Shown in pieces: positions 60,265 to 64,000 of a DNA stretch of 64,000 nucleotides; the stretch's first letter is position 1, and each line of letters starts with the position of its first letter. Under the pieces are notes generated by a model. That model did not search any database. It saw nothing but the letters and a program-made list of their open reading frames with translations, and was not told the origin of the DNA. A program made the position numbers and the translations under genes. Location: positions 1 to 64,000 of the forward strand of contig NZ_MEIO01000025.1 in assembly GCF_002777745.1 (NCBI RefSeq). The letters run 5' to 3'. The DNA comes from Snodgrassella alvi (lineage in GTDB: Bacteria > Pseudomonadota > Gammaproteobacteria > Burkholderiales > Neisseriaceae).

Positions 60265-60720
60265 ATGGAAAAAGAATATACCGGTGCCACATTTGTAAAA
60301 CGTTTTTTGATATCTCTAGGTTCCTTGATTATCGGTTCGCCATGTTTCTTTATCGGGATTGTAGGCGATGGAAAAGCTTTTCCAATTTTACGTTTTTTGC
60401 GCATTCTTCCGATGCCTGAATACATGGATGGTAGAGATATTTTTAATTTTACACTGGGTGTAATGGCTTTCTTTGCAACAGTAATATTATTAATCATGAT
60501 GTTTGGGTGGGTATTTAATATTTCTTCTAATCGCTTTCTAAAAGTTCTTGTTGTTATTGGTTGTTGCTGTGGTTTACCTAATGCTTTTGTATGCCTGACA
60601 ATTGGCAGTATGCTTATGGGAGTTGGTTTATTAATTTTGCCGGCAACTTGGTTAGCTTGTCATCTGACTACCTGGTATTTTGGGGACAGTCCTGGTGAAG
60701 CAATCAATCTTGATAGGTAG
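60265..60720 (+). CDS. Unknown small membrane protein, family subtype A (A2)
   Basis: 151 residues. MEKEYTGATFVKRFLISLGS, IIGSPCFFIGIVGDG, LPMPEYMD, LIMMFGWVFNISSNRFLKV and VVIGCCCGLPNAF; very close to A3. Hydrophobic throughout with a short hydrophilic loop after the second segment. No homologous domain known to me. Confidence 0.75.
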   Translation: MEKEYTGATFVKRFLISLGSLIIGSPCFFIGIVGDGKAFPILRFLRILPMPEYMDGRDIFNFTLGVMAFFATVILLIMMFGWVFNISSNRFLKVLVVIGCCCGLPNAFVCLTIGSMLMGVGLLILPATWLACHLTTWYFGDSPGEAINLDR

Positions 60721-60852
60721 TTAATTAGTTTGTCTTTGCATGAAAATACTATTGAAAGTGTAAGTTAAAATATACATACAGAATTTCAATAAATAAAAAT
60801 ATTATTTTCTTGATGTGAAAAATATAAACTATTGAAAATAATGGGAGGCATG

Positions 60853-61278
60853 ATGAAATACTTTATATCGTCAACATTTTTTTCTCGTTTAGCTATTTCA
60901 ATTAGCGCAATGGTTAGCACCGCTGCTCCGATTTGGATTGTTTTCTATTTTAGTGGGTTGAATCTTATTTCTGATAAGACAAAGATTTCCCGTTTATTAT
61001 GGTGTTGGTCAGGATATCTTGCTTCAATCATTATTGTTTTAATGATAATTGGGTGGGTAATTAATATTAAACCAAATTTATTTGTTAAAGGCATTGTTGT
61101 TATAGGAACATGTTGTGCAATTCCTCATGTTGTGTACAGTTTTATTATTTTAGCTGGATTTGTAATTTTACCTCTGGATATATTAGCTTGTTATTTAGTA
61201 TATTGGTATATGAAAGGCTGGCAGACAGAACAATCTAAACCGAAGCCAGCTTTGAAAATGAAGATTAAGCTTAGTTAG
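60853..61278 (+). CDS. Unknown small membrane protein, family subtype B (B2)
   Basis: Start set at ATG 60853 (MKYFISSTFFSRLA) just after GGGAGG; ATG 60850 is equally possible. About 141 residues. APIWIVFYF, LMIIGWVINIKPNLFVKGI, VVIGTCCAIPHVVY, ILPLDILACYLVYWYMKGW and tail KPALKMKIKLS, like B1. Confidence 0.72.
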   Translation: MKYFISSTFFSRLAISISAMVSTAAPIWIVFYFSGLNLISDKTKISRLLWCWSGYLASIIIVLMIIGWVINIKPNLFVKGIVVIGTCCAIPHVVYSFIILAGFVILPLDILACYLVYWYMKGWQTEQSKPKPALKMKIKLS

Positions 61279-61473
61279 TTCGAATTGCCACTTGGAGCGA
61301 GCAGATATTCCGTTGTAAAATGATAAATATTTAAATAATAAAAAGTTTTAATAATTAAGAGATGTAATTTTTATTATTGGGTTAATAAGAAAATATTTGA
61401 GGCCGTATTAGATTTGAAAATTTTATCGATATACAGGATTTTGAATTAATATAAATGTATAAAGGGAATAGGC

Positions 61474-61932
61474 ATGGAAAAAGAATATACCGCAGAGGCA
61501 TTTATATGGCGTTTTTTGTTCTCTTTAAATGCTTTTTTTATAGGTTTTCCTTGTTTTGTTATAGGAATTGTAGGTGTAGATAATAACGGGAGTTTTCCTA
61601 TTCTCAGATTGCTCCATGTTCTGCCTATGCCACAAAACATGGATTCCGATGCTGCTATTTGTTTTTCACTCGGAGTAATGGCTTTTGTTGCAACAATAAT
61701 ATTTTTGATCATGATTTATGGGTGGCTTTTTAATGTATGTTCAAGTAAGTATCTAAAAATCTTGGTTGTTATTGGCTGTTGCTGTGGTATACCTAATGCT
61801 GTTTTATGTTTGTCGGTTGGAACTATGAGCTTTGGCATAGGAATGTTAATTTTGCCAGCTGTGATATTGTCTGTATATCTGACTATCTGGTATTTTAAAA
61901 ACAGGTCTGGTGATGGGATGAGTCAGTCTTGA
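61474..61932 (+). CDS. Unknown small membrane protein, family subtype A (A3)
   Basis: 152 residues. MEKEYTAEAFIWRFLFSLNA with AAGGGAA upstream, FPILRLLHVLPMPQNMD, LIMIYGWLFNVCSSKYLKI and VVIGCCCGIPNAVL. Last member of the array, before the riboflavin synthase gene. Confidence 0.75.
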   Translation: MEKEYTAEAFIWRFLFSLNAFFIGFPCFVIGIVGVDNNGSFPILRLLHVLPMPQNMDSDAAICFSLGVMAFVATIIFLIMIYGWLFNVCSSKYLKILVVIGCCCGIPNAVLCLSVGTMSFGIGMLILPAVILSVYLTIWYFKNRSGDGMSQS

Positions 61933-62202
61933 TAGGTGGTACATATTTTGCAATAAATCCTACTTTTATTTTTTGCAATTTGCAAGATGACTGTAAGAAA
62001 TTAATTTATGTAACGTTTTCTGAGCTTAAATATATTATGTTAATTACATTATCTAAAGATGGATTAGTCTTTAGTATTACAACTAACACTCGTGTACACT
62101 ATATATTTTCCAGATACATATGAGCTGGTCAAGGATATACTTCTAGAGCAAATTTTTTTATTTTATGATTGTAGAAATGTGATTTATTTGTAAAATATAA
62201 TT

Positions 62203-62231
62203 TTTACCACGGTAATATTTACCGTGGTAAA
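62203..62231 (-). terminator. Terminator after ribE
   Basis: A perfect 13-bp inverted repeat (TTTACCACGGTAA) with a 3-base loop and T/A-rich sequence beyond it on the minus strand, 14 bp past the ribE stop. Confidence 0.8.
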
Positions 62232-62244
62232 CGTGTCACTGATA

Positions 62245-62871
62245 TTAATAAATATTTGATTTATCTGCATACTGCTGCATGTATTTTTGCACAGTATCAA
62301 CTATTGCTTGTGTTTGTGCGTCTATTTCCAGATTAATGCAATCATTTATCTGACAGGTTCCAAACAGTGTTCGGTTCATGGTTTCAGGAATCAGGTGTAC
62401 ATTAAATTCTGTTTCGGTTACATCTCCGATAGTAAGACTGCAACCGTTTAGGCCAATAAAGCCTTTGGTAAGAATATAGGGTGTGGCATTGTTTGGCAGT
62501 TTAAACCAGACAGTGCGATTATGCATGGTATCTTCAATTCTGGTGATGGTGGTGGTGGTGTAAATATGGCCGCTCATGATATGACCGCCAATTTCATCAC
62601 CATAACGTGCCGCACGTTCAATGTTGATTTTATCTCCTACTCGTAGTTGCCCCAGATTGGTTCTTGCCAGACTTTCTGCCATAACATCGAAGCATACTTC
62701 GTCGCCGTTGATGGCGGTGATAGTAAGGCAACAACCATTATTGGCGATGGATGCGCCAATAGACAGGTTGTCATTGGTTCCTTGAGGCAGGCGTACCTGT
62801 AGGGTTCGTAGCTGGTGGTGTTCATGAATGGCGGTAACAATACCTAAACCTTGAACGATGCCTGTAAACAT
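62245..62871 (-). CDS. ribE: Riboflavin synthase, alpha subunit
   Basis: 208 residues with two lumazine-binding barrels in tandem: MFTGIVQGLGIVTAIH with SIGASIANNGCCLTIT, then GGHIMSGHIYTTTTI with KGFIGLNGCSLTIGDV. It dismutates two lumazine molecules to riboflavin. It completes, with ribBA and ribH, most of the pathway present in this window. Confidence 0.95.
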   Translation of the reverse strand: MFTGIVQGLGIVTAIHEHHQLRTLQVRLPQGTNDNLSIGASIANNGCCLTITAINGDEVCFDVMAESLARTNLGQLRVGDKINIERAARYGDEIGGHIMSGHIYTTTTITRIEDTMHNRTVWFKLPNNATPYILTKGFIGLNGCSLTIGDVTETEFNVHLIPETMNRTLFGTCQINDCINLEIDAQTQAIVDTVQKYMQQYADKSNIY

Positions 62872-62893
62872 TTATTTAAACTTTCAATAATAA

Positions 62894-63390
62894 TCAGATG
62901 TGTTGTTTATGTTTGGTTTGCGCAGCTTTTAAGCGTGCTTCTTTGCGAATGACACCCTCCTGAAAGCGGCGTGCCTGTTCTTCACTGCCAATACATAGTG
63001 GTGGTACTACATAGGCTTGCTGTTTTTATCAACAGCTACCATGCTGAAATCGCAGCTATTGGTATGGCGGGCACTGCGGTTCTGGATGTCCTCTGCTTCT
63101 ACTCGGATTCCTACTTCCATGGAGGTATGTCCTACATGATTGACTGAGGCATAAAAAGTAACGAGTTCACCCACGTGAATGGGTTCTTTGAATATTACCT
63201 GATCTACAGATAATGTTACTACGTATTCGCCGGAATAACGACTGGCACAAGCATAGGCTACCTGATCCAACAGCTTGAGTAAATCGCCGCCGTGTACGTT
63301 ACCATGAAAGTTTGCTAGTGCCGGAGTCATCAGTACGGACATGGAGAGTTGATGCTGTGTGCCTTGCGGTGGTAATGGTGTTGGTATCAT
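62894..63390 (-). pseudogene. Hotdog acyl-CoA thioesterase with a late frameshift
   Basis: The frame from ATG 63390 gives 127 residues (NFHGNVHGGDLLKLLDQVAYACASRY is the hotdog helix with the catalytic Asp) and stops right after DKNSKPM at 63007. One base shifted, the sequence continues VVPPLCIGSEEQARRF, then EGVIRKEARLKAAQ, to a TGA at 62894-62896, the normal tail of this family (about 165 residues). A single missing T before position ~63011 explains it. The hotdog core itself is intact, so the shortened enzyme may still work. Confidence 0.75.
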
Positions 63391-63470
63391 GGAGTTACCT
63401 TTGATATGTGTTTATATGTTAATTATTGTATTTATGTGAAAAATTTTTTTATTATAGAGGTCATCAAAGG

Positions 63471-64000
63471 TTATAACCAGTGGCGTCTATGAAAATATGT
63501 TAACAGGGTAATGATGATGGTGACCATGAGGCCAAGTACTACGTAATAACTATAGTGCCAGTGCAGTTCAGGCATGTTGTCAAAGTTCATACCATATATG
63601 CCGGTCAGGACATTCAGTGGCATTACGATAATGGTAAATACGGTGAGCATGCGCATTTGTTCATTAAGGTGATTGGACTGATAGGATAAATGTACGTCCA
63701 TCATGCCCATTACGGTATCGCGCGCGCTGTCAAGAGTTTCCATTAGTTGCTGGGTATGGTCGTAAACATCGAGTAAATAGACATGGATGTCTTTGCTGAA
63801 CAGGGAGAATTCATTATGTACGATACGGCCAACAATATCTCGGATAGGCGATAGGGTACGCCGGAGGTTGATTGCATCGCGTTTTAGTTGGTGAATGGAA
63901 ACCAGCAGGTTTTTATTGTTGTTACTAAATAGCTGTTTGTCTAATCCTTCAACGCGATTATCAAACTCATCTACTGTAACGAAGTAATCATCGACAATTC
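63471..64000 (-). CDS. corA: CorA-type Mg2+/Co2+ transporter, N-terminus beyond window
   Basis: Open to the window edge; about 175 residues seen. The long helix region (FVTVDEFDNRVEGLDKQLF ... RRTLSPIRDIVGRIVHNE) leads into two membrane helices with the selectivity motif GMN (TGIYGMNFDNMPE) and ends RRHWL. It forms a pentameric Mg2+ channel in the inner membrane, the constitutive partner to the inducible MgtA at 22.6 kb. Confidence 0.93.
   Translation of the reverse strand, partial: IVDDYFVTVDEFDNRVEGLDKQLFSNNNKNLLVSIHQLKRDAINLRRTLSPIRDIVGRIVHNEFSLFSKDIHVYLLDVYDHTQQLMETLDSARDTVMGMMDVHLSYQSNHLNEQMRMLTVFTIIVMPLNVLTGIYGMNFDNMPELHWHYSYYVVLGLMVTIIITLLTYFHRRHWL

Noticed and set aside
1-64000. CRISPR array, integrase, complete insertion sequence or rRNA operon
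   Set aside because: I looked for regularly spaced repeats, transposase or integrase motifs and rRNA signatures and saw none; the AT-rich regions at 3.7-8 kb and 33-35 kb carry accessory genes but no recognisable mobility gene.

Overview
The window looks like a chromosomal segment of a betaproteobacterium of the family Neisseriaceae. The GNA1162-type lipoprotein trio, the large DUF3683/FAD/Fe-S oxidoreductase, the RibBA protein with an altered GTP cyclohydrolase half and the DUS-like 12-mer AGGCTGTCTGAA all point that way. The moderate-to-low GC content and a Tle1-type effector cassette would fit a gut symbiont such as Snodgrassella. The genus is an inference; no 16S or marker gene is present.

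Layout. 1-4.0 kb: minus-strand cassette with a putative type VI secretion phospholipase effector (Tle1/DUF2235, cut by the window edge), a DUF3304 lipoprotein that is probably its immunity protein, and a broken copy of the same cassette. 4.0-8.0 kb: AT-rich island with a two-gene, Lamassu-like defence module (DUF4297/Cap4-type nuclease plus SMC/Rad50-like ATPase). Its nuclease gene is split by a one-base frameshift exactly at an A_AAA_AAG slippery heptamer. 8.0-16 kb: DUF3683 FAD/Fe-S oxidoreductase, the lipoprotein trio, and two overlapping rRNA-modification genes. 16-21 kb: YciI protein, NYN/LOTUS RNA-binding protein, Ada, and a large Sel1-repeat protein. 21-33 kb: mutY, mgtA behind a long leader with two small upstream ORFs, HHH protein, maeB, greB, and the moxR-DUF58-tgpA operon. 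33-35.5 kb: accessory stretch with a LexA-like S24 protein lacking a visible HTH, and a PEP mutase-family enzyme. 35.7-51 kb: mostly housekeeping genes (poxB, grxB, hemF, Clc channel, ybiT, GNAT acetyltransferase, crcB, nudF, gloB, dgt, tRNA-Arg, tRNA-Glu, recG, ilvD). 51-55 kb: tandem RDD membrane-protein genes with a decayed RDD copy and a decayed ilvD copy between them, the scar of an ilvD-rdd duplication. 55-64 kb: riboflavin genes (ribBA, ribH, ribE) with nusB and an EamA transporter, interrupted by an array of five small unknown membrane proteins of two alternating subtypes (A-B-A-B-A), then a frameshifted thioesterase and the C-terminal part of CorA.

The observations most worth following are the mgtA leader (promoter, two small ORFs, hairpins around the start), the slippery heptamer in the defence nuclease gene, the A/B membrane-protein array, and the duplication scars in the effector and RDD loci.
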